Assembly: GCA_027886185.1 (NCBI GenBank)
Contig: WOAB01000052.1
Coordinates: 2,170,001-2,234,000 of the forward strand
From: Rheum nobile
Lineage: Eukaryota > Streptophyta > Magnoliopsida > Caryophyllales > Polygonaceae
Direction: 5' to 3'
DNA: 64,000 bases
The notes under the pieces were generated by a model that was not told where the DNA came from, ran no database searches, and worked only from the letters and a program-made list of their open reading frames with translations. The position numbers were made by a program, and so were the translations under genes. This document shows positions 34,975 through 44,066 of the stretch, piece after piece (the stretch's first letter is position 1; every line of letters begins with the position of its first letter).

Positions 34975-36075
34975 TTAAAATGGTGGGGTTAGTTTTCGAA
35001 TAAAACCAAAGCTTTGAAAAAATGTGACTTAAGTCAGGCCAGATTACGGATTTACAGTAAATATTCACATTTGTCAGGTTGTTTTGATATATCTTTTTCA
35101 AATCCATCCTTTCCAATGAGTCATGTCATCGTACAAACATCACAATTGAAACCTAATATTTCCTAAATTGTCAAAGACGCTAGAAAAAAAAATCCCACAT
35201 TGAAACCTAATATTTCCTAAATTTAAAGGGTTTTTAAATTGAAAAATAGCCTTTAAAAAAAAGGGGGGGGGGGGGGGGGGTAAAGTACATATTAACCTAA
35301 ATTTGTGCTACATTTCAACGGTTATGAAACCGGGAAAAAATGGTACAAAAACGGTTAAAAACGGTTTAAAAACCGTTTAAATTGGCGGGTTTAGTTCTGG
35401 AATAAACCAAAGGTTTTTTCTAATTGTTACATACGTCAGGCCATATTACGGCTTTACAGTAAATATTCACATTTGTCAGGTTATTTTGATATATCTTTTT
35501 CAAATTCATCCTTTCCAATGAGTCTTGTCATCGTACAAACATCACAATTGTCTTTTAAAAAACTCCCACATTGACACCTAATATTTTCTACATTTAAAGG
35601 GTTTTTTAATAGAAAAATAGCCTTTAAAACGAGGGGGGAAAGTACACAAAAACAGTTAAAAACGGTTTAAACCGTTTTTTACCGCGAGGTTAGTTCTTGA
35701 GACCAACGTAGTTATCTAATAGTTACTTACGTCAGTCCACAATAAAGGTTTACAGTACATATTTAGCTTTGTCAGGTTATTTTGTAGAATTTTTATTCAA
35801 AGTCATCCAATGACTTATGGCGGATCTGGAAGAAACATCACAATGGTAAATAACCGTAGGAAAATAAAACGTTTGTAAAAGGTTTTGAAACCGAAGCTTT
35901 GGCAATAAGCTAGTTAAAAGATGGGGTTAACAAGTTTTCGAATCAAACCAAAGCTTTGGCAATAAGCTTTGTCAGGTGACCTTACTTCCTTACAGTAAGT
36001 GATGTACTTTGTCAGGTCATGATGAATAAATCCTATTCAAAGTCATCTTTTTCAATGCATATCCGATTTGACCCC
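34975..36075 (+). repeat. Four degenerate direct repeats carrying the TTTGTCAGG motif
   Basis: Units start near 34,983, 35,388, 35,685 and 35,920. Each holds a GGTTAGTT...AACCAA start, a TTACAGTAAATATTCA-like block, TTTGTCAGGT, TCAAA(T)CATCCTTT and a GTTTTTAA or AAACGGTT tract. The array spread the motif by segmental duplication. Confidence 0.75.
35263..35280 (+). repeat. Homopolymer run of 18 G
   Basis: A run of A followed by 18 consecutive G. It is very unusual in plant DNA; it could be a real slippage product or a sequencing artefact. Confidence 0.9.
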
Positions 36076-36149
36076 TCTTAAATTTCAATTAAATATCCTG
36101 TATTCCCTCAACTACCCGTCATTAACTCCATTATCCACTCATCCTTGTG

Positions 36150-36157
36150 TATAAATA
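36150..36157 (+). promoter_or_regulatory. TATA box of the 95-aa gene
   Basis: TATAAATA lies 120 bases upstream of the ATG at 36,278, followed by a CT-rich leader with repeated CTCGCACTCCTCTCTCATT, typical of a plant core promoter. Confidence 0.65.
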
Positions 36158-36277
36158 GCCTTCTTGCCTTCTCCCAACCCCTCACATTTCCTCTCTCAAA
36201 CTCCTCGCACTCCTCTCTCATTTACTCTCTGAAACTCCTCGCACTCCTCTCTCATTTCCAAAAAACTCTATTGCAAC

Positions 36278-36626
36278 ATGGCCGACTCGCGCAAGAAAGT
36301 TTTCCTGCAAGTCTACTGGGATGGCCAACTATCGCCATCCAGCGGGGTGATGGCCCTCCTGACTACCCACGAGTACACTGGCGGGAGCACCAAACTCCTG
36401 AAAAGCGAACAAGATGAACATCTGGTACGTGCATGGTATGATAAGTCTGCTCTCTCCCGGTTCAAAATCCTTATTTTTTGAACAGGTCCCATCATCCGGC
36501 CAGCGGTTTCTTCAACAGCTGCAGACACAGGCCGACTATACAGACCTTGCCCGCCTCGGCGAGAGGGTCGCCGGAGTGAAGGTGTATGTGGTGCGGGACG
36601 ATCCAGATCTTTATCTGCCCCAGTGA
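36278..36626 (+). CDS. Small MULE B protein, 95 aa, function unknown
   Basis: Two exons, 36,278-36,424 and 36,486-36,626, separated by a 61-base GT-AG intron in phase 0. The protein begins MADSRKKVFLQVYWDGQ and ends DDPDLYLPQ. I know no family for it. It has a mixed alpha/beta-looking composition, with FLQQLQTQADY suggesting a helix, and no transmembrane or zinc motif. No stop or frameshift is seen, unlike its neighbours. The TATA box and leader look genuine. Its place between protease and transposase recalls the accessory genes of MuDR (mudrB) and VANDAL (vanB), but no sequence similarity is claimed. Confidence 0.6.
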
Positions 36627-36629
36627 TGA

Positions 36630-38800
36630 TGGCCGTGGGGATGTTTTTTAATGATGCTGCTTTGTTTTTTATGCTGTTTGAAGATGGTTGTTTACTTATG
36701 TAATGCTAACGACTGATAATAATATAGATCCTTTGTCCTTATTCTCGCATTTACTACTTTTGACTATTTTCATTTCAGGACAAAGCTTATCATGTTCATA
36801 CTAAATGTACTAATGTTCAGGGCAAAAAGATTAATATGTCAGAGCAATAACATCGAATATGTGTACATGAATATTCAGGACAACTGAAACATATTCAGGA
36901 GAATTCGCGTCATATGTCAGAGTACTAACAACATGTGGTAATTGTATTTGAAATTGTGTTGACAATTTCAAGGATGTTTTCAAGCAAATTGGTGCTTAAG
37001 TCAGGAAATATTCATGTTTTACCTGCAGAAAACCCTCGTTTTATAAACAAGGAACCAGAATACATTGTCTTGCTAAACATACGGTTATGAGTAGTTATCA
37101 TAATTTAACCAACAAGGTTACAAATTGGACAACGAAGACAACAAGTTACACCACAAGTACCACCACACCAAGTACAACTTTCAAAACGAAATTTTCTGTT
37201 TTGATATTCATAATGTCATTCATTGAAATCGATTGATGTGGGTAAATATTTGGCCGAGAGGTTGTCTCGTGATCTTCAACAACTCTTACGCTTTCAATGG
37301 ACTCATTGGCTCTAAAATTATAAGCTTGACCATCCACCCATTTGAAGTATTTGCAATCGTGCCCTGCCTAAGGTTTAATACAAAATTAAACCAATCAACT
37401 AATTTAATTCTAAATGAAATCCCAATTGAAAAGCATATTTCGCACGAAATTTCACATTCAACAATACCTTCCATAATGGACAGCCATAGAACTGTTTTCC
37501 CGAATTTTGAGTGTGTTTGCAAGTTTGTATTGTTGCAGGGAGGCCATGGAAACATTTTTGAGTTGATGATTCACCAGCTTCCGGCCCTCTCCTCCACGAA
37601 TTTGAATTGGCAGATGATCTTCCTTGTGTCCAGCCGTTTGTCATCGTAAAATTTCGGCCAAATTTTCGAAGACGGTGTTCCTCTTTCTACTCTGCGCTGT
37701 TCTTTGTTTTTTCTTCGGTGCAAATTTTCGAATTTGGAGATGCAGTTGTTCTTCCTTGTGTCCAACTTCGTGCCCTCTCCAGAAGATGATCTTCCTTGTG
37801 TCCGTACTAGTTTTTTGTTGTTTGTATTAAAGAAAGAGAACTGCACTTGCAGGATTTCAGTCAAAATCTTTTTCTACTCTGCTGATGTGATGTCTGTGAA
37901 GGTCAACATCTTTTTCTTATAGAAGGATTTCAGTCAAAAAATTTCAAATTGTTGCAACCGTATACAAATCTTGACCTGACGTCATCCAAATCCTTCTTCC
38001 AATTAAGTCTTCTAGGGTAAGTTTTCAGGTTATCACTTAATTATGTATTTCCAATGAGTTTTTTTTAAAAGGTAAAATAATATAATGAGATTAGTTTTTG
38101 TTATTTAAACAAATTAACGGGGCCAATTTTATTTAATATATTTGATTATCAATAAAAATAATCAAAAAATTTCAATGAAAATAATTAGTATTATTGAATA
38201 AAATAATTAATAGTATTAAATTATATAATGAGATTAGCTTTTCCCAGGCTCTGTAGCAAGGTTCTTAAAAAAACTTCGATGCTCTCACTTGCTTCTCTAC
38301 ATACTCAAAATCTGGCCTGACAACGTAGTTATAAGCCTTGCAAACAACCATATGTCGACTGACGATTAATGCTTGTTATGTTTCTGAGATATGTAGTTTT
38401 TCAGGGCTTATTGTTTGTCTGACTCGCGCGTCAGGTCATATTGAAGTCGGATAAATAACAACATAGATAGTTTTTACCTTTTCGGGTTTCTCAGGAATTA
38501 TAAACATTTTTACAGTACGTATTCAGGTTTGTCAGGTAACATTGAAATAAGTGAGTTCGTTTCAAATTTGTATCCGATTTGACCTCTCTTAATTTTCCCT
38601 AAAACACCCATACTTGCCCAAATCTTTTCTACCAAGTCTCTTCAAATACTCACCGGTCCATTACCAAAGTTCTTTACCAAGAATCTCAAAACACTCCCAC
38701 GCTGTCTACCAAGGTGCTTCAAAAACTCCCACGTTCTTTTGTTAACTCAAATACTCCCACTTTCCCAAATACTCTCACTCCCACGTTCTTCAAATACTCC
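36630..38800. other. MULE B intergene, motif-bearing, with CTTCCTTGTGTCC repeats
   Basis: No gene was seen. Near 37,610-37,805 the string ATCTTCCTTGTGTCC (or TTCTTCCTTGTGTCC) occurs three times with GCCCTCTCC nearby, a degenerate tandem duplication. 38.04-38.24 kb is very AT-rich. TTTGTCAGG-like motifs occur at 36.78-37.02 and 38.3-38.54 kb. Confidence 0.6.
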
Positions 38801-38819
38801 CTCTCTATACTCTAAATTC

Positions 38820-39245
38820 ATGGCGGGAGAACATCACTTTGTCACTGGGACATACTTTGAAGTAAATGAACTGCTTCAATCTGCCCGAGAAGTGAAGGAT
38901 CATGTTGGAGGCCGAAAGATGACCGAGGCCGATTTTCAGGAGTACAATCGCAACATTGTGGCCAGAGATTTGGAGTTGATAAGTTTAGTTAAGGATTTGC
39001 GCCGCCTGAGGCAGGAGCTTACTGCTGTAGACCGAAGAAGAAAAGGCCTGGATCAAGCTCAAGCTTAGACTAGTAAGGCTTTTCTTGTATATTTTCTTCC
39101 TATGTGCAAGGGACGTGCCTAAGATGCTTAATTTTTGTTTTTGCAGATTGAATGGGACACCACCTTTACTGAGCTCAACATAAAAAGGGTGTTGGACCAT
39201 GCTCAGTCGCTGGAGGGAAAGCTGAAGTCCCCATATCTATCTTGA
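38820..39245 (+). pseudogene. Small coiled-coil MULE B protein, probably prematurely stopped
   Basis: ATG at 38,820 opens an 82-codon frame (MAGEHHFVTGTYFEVNELLQ at the start, then Arg/Leu/Glu-rich heptads such as LISLVKDLRRLRQEL). TAG at 39,066 ends it 13 bases before a good donor (GTAAGG). A TTTTGCAG acceptor near 39,147 opens a second exon (TTFTELNIKRVLDHAQSL) ending TGA at 39,243. The original protein probably ran through both, so the TAG looks like a recent nonsense change. No known family is recognised. Confidence 0.5.
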
Positions 39246-39269
39246 TGGGATAATGTTTTCATAAAAGGG

Positions 39270-40140
39270 TAGTTTCTGAGTATGTGTGGATAAGTGTTTT
39301 TAATGTATGAACTTTGCAATGCTAGTTTTTTTGTTATTTTGTGTGTGGGAATGCCATGCCAAGGGCACGTTTTTTGTAAAGTTGAACAACGTAATATAAT
39401 GATTGTGTTTATAAGGTTTATACCATGTTGGAGTTTTACAGGACGTATTGTGAATTTACAAGTCGTGTTTATGTATTAGGTTTGTCAGTACAACTTTGTC
39501 AGTACAACTTCGCACTTGATTCTAGGGTTCTTATGAATAATTTATAGACTTCGCAACTGAAATGGTTTCGCAGATGTTTGTCAGACCATGTTAGAGTTTT
39601 ACAGGACGTATTGTGGCTTTACAGGTCGTTTTATGTATTAGGTTTTCCTTTGTCAGACCATGTTAGCGTTTTACAGGACGTATTGTGGCTTACAGGTCAT
39701 TTTTATGTACTAGGTTTTCCTTGAGCAAATGAGTATGTCAGGACATATACGTTGTTTTACAGGGTGTTATAGAGTCTTATGGTTTCTCCTTGTGAGGAGT
39801 TTAACACTGACTGATGCTGAGAAGTAATCAACTCTTAAGCAAAGATGATGACAGGACAAAATGCAACGTTTGTAGAGAACCTGAGAACTTTGTCAGTACA
39901 ACTTCGCACCTGATTCTAGGGTTGCTGAAGGTTCAAGATGACAAGTAAATCTTAAGCAAAAACTTTAATTTATCTAGTTTGTATATCATCCAAAAGGGAG
40001 CCCCCACAAAAAAGAGGTGTGGTTTACGACTATATAGACTTAAACCATACATCTTTTCACTGAAACACCCAACACCAACATTTACTAGCATAAACACCCA
40101 AAAATACCAACATGGTGACAATTCTAAACATACCTAAACT
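39270..40140. other. MULE B intergene with tandem TTTACAGGACGTATTGTG units
   Basis: No gene. A unit of TTTGTCAGACCATGTTAG, TTTTACAGGACG, TATTGTGGCTT and ACAGGTC recurs around 39,420, 39,580 and 39,655. TTTGTCAGTACAACTT occurs three times (twice near 39,482-39,510 and at 39,890). Confidence 0.65.
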
Positions 40141-40154
40141 AACCCATTCTCTTC

Positions 40155-43109
40155 CTATAATCCTTCGTCGGTCCTTCTCCTCCTACAGTACTGCTTGTTG
40201 TGGCCTTGGTTGCCGCAATACGAACACCGCCTCTTCCTAGTATAGTTCCCCTCCCACGTCGCCCTGTATCGGTTAATTCGTGGCCTTCCAGGAGGACGTT
40301 TTACATTTGGTGGACAGCATGGAATGGATGACACGGCTTCAGGAATTGACCATCGGCCTGTGGGAGGAACAAGATGCATAGTTTCCTTATACACTTCTCT
40401 CACGCACTCGTTCTTGAACATGGGATGGACGAGATCAGTGAGTCGCACTCCCCTATCACTTGCAATCGCTATGGCATGAGCACAATGAACTTTATCAATC
40501 TGGAACATGTTACAATCACATGTACGAGCATTAAGGTTCACCGAGTATCTACAAGTTCCTACCATGACCTCCGCTTCAAACTGGCTTAGTCTTCGAACAC
40601 TCATCTTTGCTGCCCTTCTGTAGTTCACCTCTACCAGCGTGTACACAGAGGGTGACAAGTATTGGTCCCAGTTTGAGGCCGCTTCCCTTCTTTGACAAAA
40701 CCATTTAGAAATGGTCTCAACAATCGCATCAAACAGAGCAAGAATAGGCCACTGACGCTGTGTTTTCCACAAGCCATTAAGACACTCGGCGTTGTTGCTT
40801 GTCATGATGTTAAACCTGTTCCCATGAAAATGCGCTCTCGCCCAGTTTTCAACTCCAACTTCTTTTTGATATTGACCAATCTTTGGAGATACAGCTGTTA
40901 TTTGAGCAAACTGATGATTGAACTCAACTACTCTGTAAGCATGAACAGCTTTTTTGAATATGCCGAAGAGGTCTTGCCTACCAAACTTCCTCTTGAAGTT
41001 TTGGTATATGTGATATATGCAATATCCATGCTTGGCAAAATGATAGCTATTTCTCAGACCCTTCCCAATGCTAAGATGACGATCAGACACGAAATACAAC
41101 TCGGGATGATCAGGAACAACAAGCCTCAATTCACTGAAGAAAAATGACCATGCATCATCGTTCTCACTATTAACAACGGCAACAACAAGTGGATATATTT
41201 GGCCGTTTCCATCTTGTGCCGTTGCCAAAAGAAGTATCCCCTTGAACTTGGCTGTGAGGTGAGTGCCATCAACTGATATTACCTACACACGCAGAACTAT
41301 TTTCTCAGATGTTGCCCTGACAAGATATGTATAAGCTTTGAAACTACGTTATATAGCCTGACAAATGATGCATGTTCTGTTTGTCACATATGCAGTCATA
41401 TAGTAGATTTACCTGACAAAATGACTATATTTCCTGACGTAACAACATCACGACTGAATACTTACCTTTTTCAGATGTGGCGCTGCCCTTATCCATGGAC
41501 CTAAAGTCCAGAAGACGTACTTGAAGCGTTGATCAGCATCTCTGACTATTCTCGTGTATGTTCCCGGATTACATTTCTGTAACATGTGCATGTAAGAGTA
41601 CATTGCCTTGTAGCTATCCACAGCTGTACCATGTCCTGGGCGAAGACCCGCGCTCGATTGGCTTTGTAGTAGCTTGTCCTTATTCCATGCTGTAACATGA
41701 AATCCTGAATTTCTGAAGCAAGTAGGCCTTTACGGCCGTTTAAAAACCTGAGATGTAACGAAGTGAATCTATAGATGCATTCATATTGGCCTTTGATCAC
41801 AAAAACTGTTCAAATGCAAGAAAAACATACTTGTGAAGTACTTTATCGGCAATCAGCCGAGAAGTTGCTCCTTTGTGATGATTGTGGTTTACTCTCATGC
41901 CACAGGTATGATCTGCAACATATTGTCGCACCATAAACAACGACGTTTTTCGATACAATGAGCCACGGCACAAAAAGGTGCATTTGTCGTCAATGCACTC
42001 AACATCATAATTGGACTTATCGGACCTCTTCACACGCATCTCATAGAAGTTTTCCATTGCCAGGGAGAAGAGTGCAGCTTTGAACTCTTCCTTAGAATTG
42101 AAGAGCTGAGCAACCTTCATTGTTGGATATGAGGACTTGTTTTCACTTGTTTCCTCATCTTCAACTAACATTTTCATCTCCGCTGGATAGTACCTCTTTT
42201 CAATCTCTCTAAGCATGTCTTCATCAACATCAATCTCTTCTTCTTTATCCGCCTCTATTTGCTCCTCATCTGTGTTCCCTCAATGCCATTTATTTCTTCC
42301 CACACATCATCTAGACCAACAGTATTCACATCATCACCTGAAGCATACCCTAACCCATCCCCACCATCAACACGATCATCATCACCTGATTGATAATTGC
42401 CCCCGTAGTCAAAGCCATCTTCTATTTCATCCTCCAAATAATCTCCACTGTTGGCATAATCAGTCATTTTCTCTTTTCCTTTGTTTCTTGATGTAGCAGT
42501 TTCAATGTCCTCATCATCGCTACTCAATAATATAATATCTTCCAGTATCATGGGACAATTTCTCTTGTCTTTCCCCCTCACTTCATCCCTTTTTAATCTC
42601 CTTAACTCTGCTTCGTTGTCAGCTTCAATAATTTCATCAATCGACCTGACATCAGTGTATAGTGCTCTGTCTTTTTGAAAAAAACAATCTGAAAAAGTCT
42701 CTATTATCTTCGCTCTGAGTTGGTGGTGAAGCTGTTGGAGAAGGAAGAGTACGATGTTCAACCCTTTCACTTCGAATCTCTTCCTTCTTTAAAAGGTTGG
42801 TGTACAACTCAATATTCCACTCTGATGAATTTTCTCCACAGATGTTCAAGAACTTGAACGCATCAAGATCGTCGTCATCATTTATAAATATGGGTGGAAG
42901 TTCTGGTTTATTTTCATAAGCGTATTGCACAAACAACTTTTCTTCATCAAATGGATTCTTCTCAGTCCACTTGTTGCGCAGTGTAGCCAAGTCCATGTCA
43001 GGGGAAAGCAACATGGCTTTCACTGTTCTATCACCCTCATACAACCACTGTTTCCCTTGTTGTTTCCATTCTCCACCACTGATGAACTTCACATACACTA
43101 GTTTCGTAC
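40155..43109 (-). pseudogene. MuDR-type (MURA-like) transposase of MULE B
   Basis: Two large exons: 43,109-41,466 and 41,282-40,155 (stop TAG). An N-terminal VYVKFISGG start is followed by an acidic linker, a MuDR DNA-binding part (KVAQLFNSKEEFKAAL; Cys/His residues in VECIDDKCTFLC and DHTCGM), FKYVFWTLGPWIRA, then after the intron the catalytic first Asp (ISVDGTHL), second Asp (YFVSDRHLS), CIYHIYQN, a Glu after FNIMTSNNAE, a SWIM finger (CDCN...HCAHA) and a terminal CCHC knuckle (CSYCGNQGHNKQYC). The last exon is fully open. The first has frameshifts near 42,690 (A run) and 42,270, and a disturbed stretch near 41,800. The true start exon was not found. Confidence 0.88.
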
Positions 43110-43599
43110 CTACAAATAAAGAAGGTTTTTGAACTTCACGTATACAGACGAGGAAAAACGATTGTTTTTCAGGAGAGTTTACTCACACATTCAAGCTGTA
43201 ATTGCATGCGTCAGGTGTTAAATAGCAGGTGTGCAATATCTCACGTGGAATAAGTCCTACGTCAGGCTGCTTTGAAGCTCTCCAGGAATATTCAGGGATA
43301 CTTTTCAGGGGAGCTATGCTGGAGGGATTAAAGGTTGAAGGAGGCCAGTTTTCTTTTGGAGGGAAACTTGCCCGCCAATTTTAATGAGGAGGAATTTAGT
43401 CACACTTCAAAGAAGCAGAACATAGCTAGGTTGATGTGATGGGTCTGTCACCGACCGACGGCTTTAAAGTCATTAAGGAGAGATTAACCCTTTCTTTTAT
43501 AATTTTTTGAGAAAATATTAGCCAACTTTTATGGATTTTCTATTTAAAAGAAAAGATAAATTTAACCCTTAAAAATAGCAAAAGTATCACAATCCGTAC

Positions 43600-43685
43600 A
43601 AAATTCTGATATTCTTGCAATACTTTTCAAAATCTTGATTTTTTGCAAGTTGGCTTTCCAAATCTGGTATATTTGCTAATACGCC
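43600..43685 (-). repeat. MULE B right terminal inverted repeat
   Basis: The reverse complement begins GGCGTATTAGCAAATATACC and shares the ACCAGATTT, ATCAAGATTTT and AAGTATTGCAA blocks with the left end. TTTATTTAA follows immediately. Confidence 0.75.
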
Positions 43686-43694
43686 TTTATTTAA

Positions 43695-44066
43695 TTGATC
43701 GATCAATTGAAGACTTTGGCTGAAACAAATACTGATGCTATTGGAAACTTGGATTTGTACTAAATATGGAATCTTGGATTTGTCTGTGTGACTTTGTTCT
43801 TGTTATGCAATTACTACTCTTAGTTTTGGTGACTTTTGTAGCTTTGCTAGACTCCGCAAGAAGCATAGGAGTACAAGCAAAACGAAGTACTAAAAATGCT
43901 AACTGATGTTGTGATACCATTTAGAAAGACAAGACAACGATGCACCATTATCTCAAAATCTACACCAGAATATTTCCTGAACATTTCAAATTCTCTCTTG
44001 CAATTAAAATAAAATAATTAGAAAGCAACACACCAAGTTCCCTAAAACACATGTAAACATATATAT
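43695..44066. other. Intergenic, 3' flank of the fibrillarin-like gene
   Basis: Nothing recognisable between the MULE B target duplication and the stop codon of the minus-strand gene. It probably holds that gene's 3' UTR. Confidence 0.5.

Larger units (their letters stand above)
30850..43330. repeat. Dispersed TTTGTCAGG / CCTGACAAA motifs of MULE B
   Basis: Copies and near-copies lie in the first protease intron (30.87-31.15 kb), the whole 34.85-39.9 kb interval, the transposase intron (41.3-41.46 kb) and its 5' flank (43.17-43.33 kb). Exons carry few. Common extensions are TTTGTCAGGTTATTTTG and TACGTCAGGCC. The GTGCAC motif of MULE A is not enriched here. Confidence 0.8.
30029..43685. mobile_element. 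MULE 'B' (13.66 kb), TIRs and 9-bp TSD TTTATTTAA
   Basis: TTTATTTAA occurs at 30,020-30,028 and 43,686-43,694, exactly flanking imperfect terminal inverted repeats. The left end GAAGGATTTGCAAAA...ACCAGAATT and the reverse-complemented right end GGCGTATTAGCAAAT...ACCAGATTT align for roughly 85 bases, including a shared AAGTATTGCAA block. A 9-bp duplication is the hallmark of Mutator-like elements. Inside are a C48/DUF1985-like gene (+), two small ORFs (+) and a MuDR-type transposase (-), in convergent layout. TTTGTCAGG-like motifs fill the non-coding DNA. A few lesions per gene suggest recent activity followed by decay. Confidence 0.88.

Noticed and set aside
42215..42678. Plus-strand Ser/His-rich frames
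   Set aside because: Antisense shadows of the acidic linker of the MuDR-type transposase.
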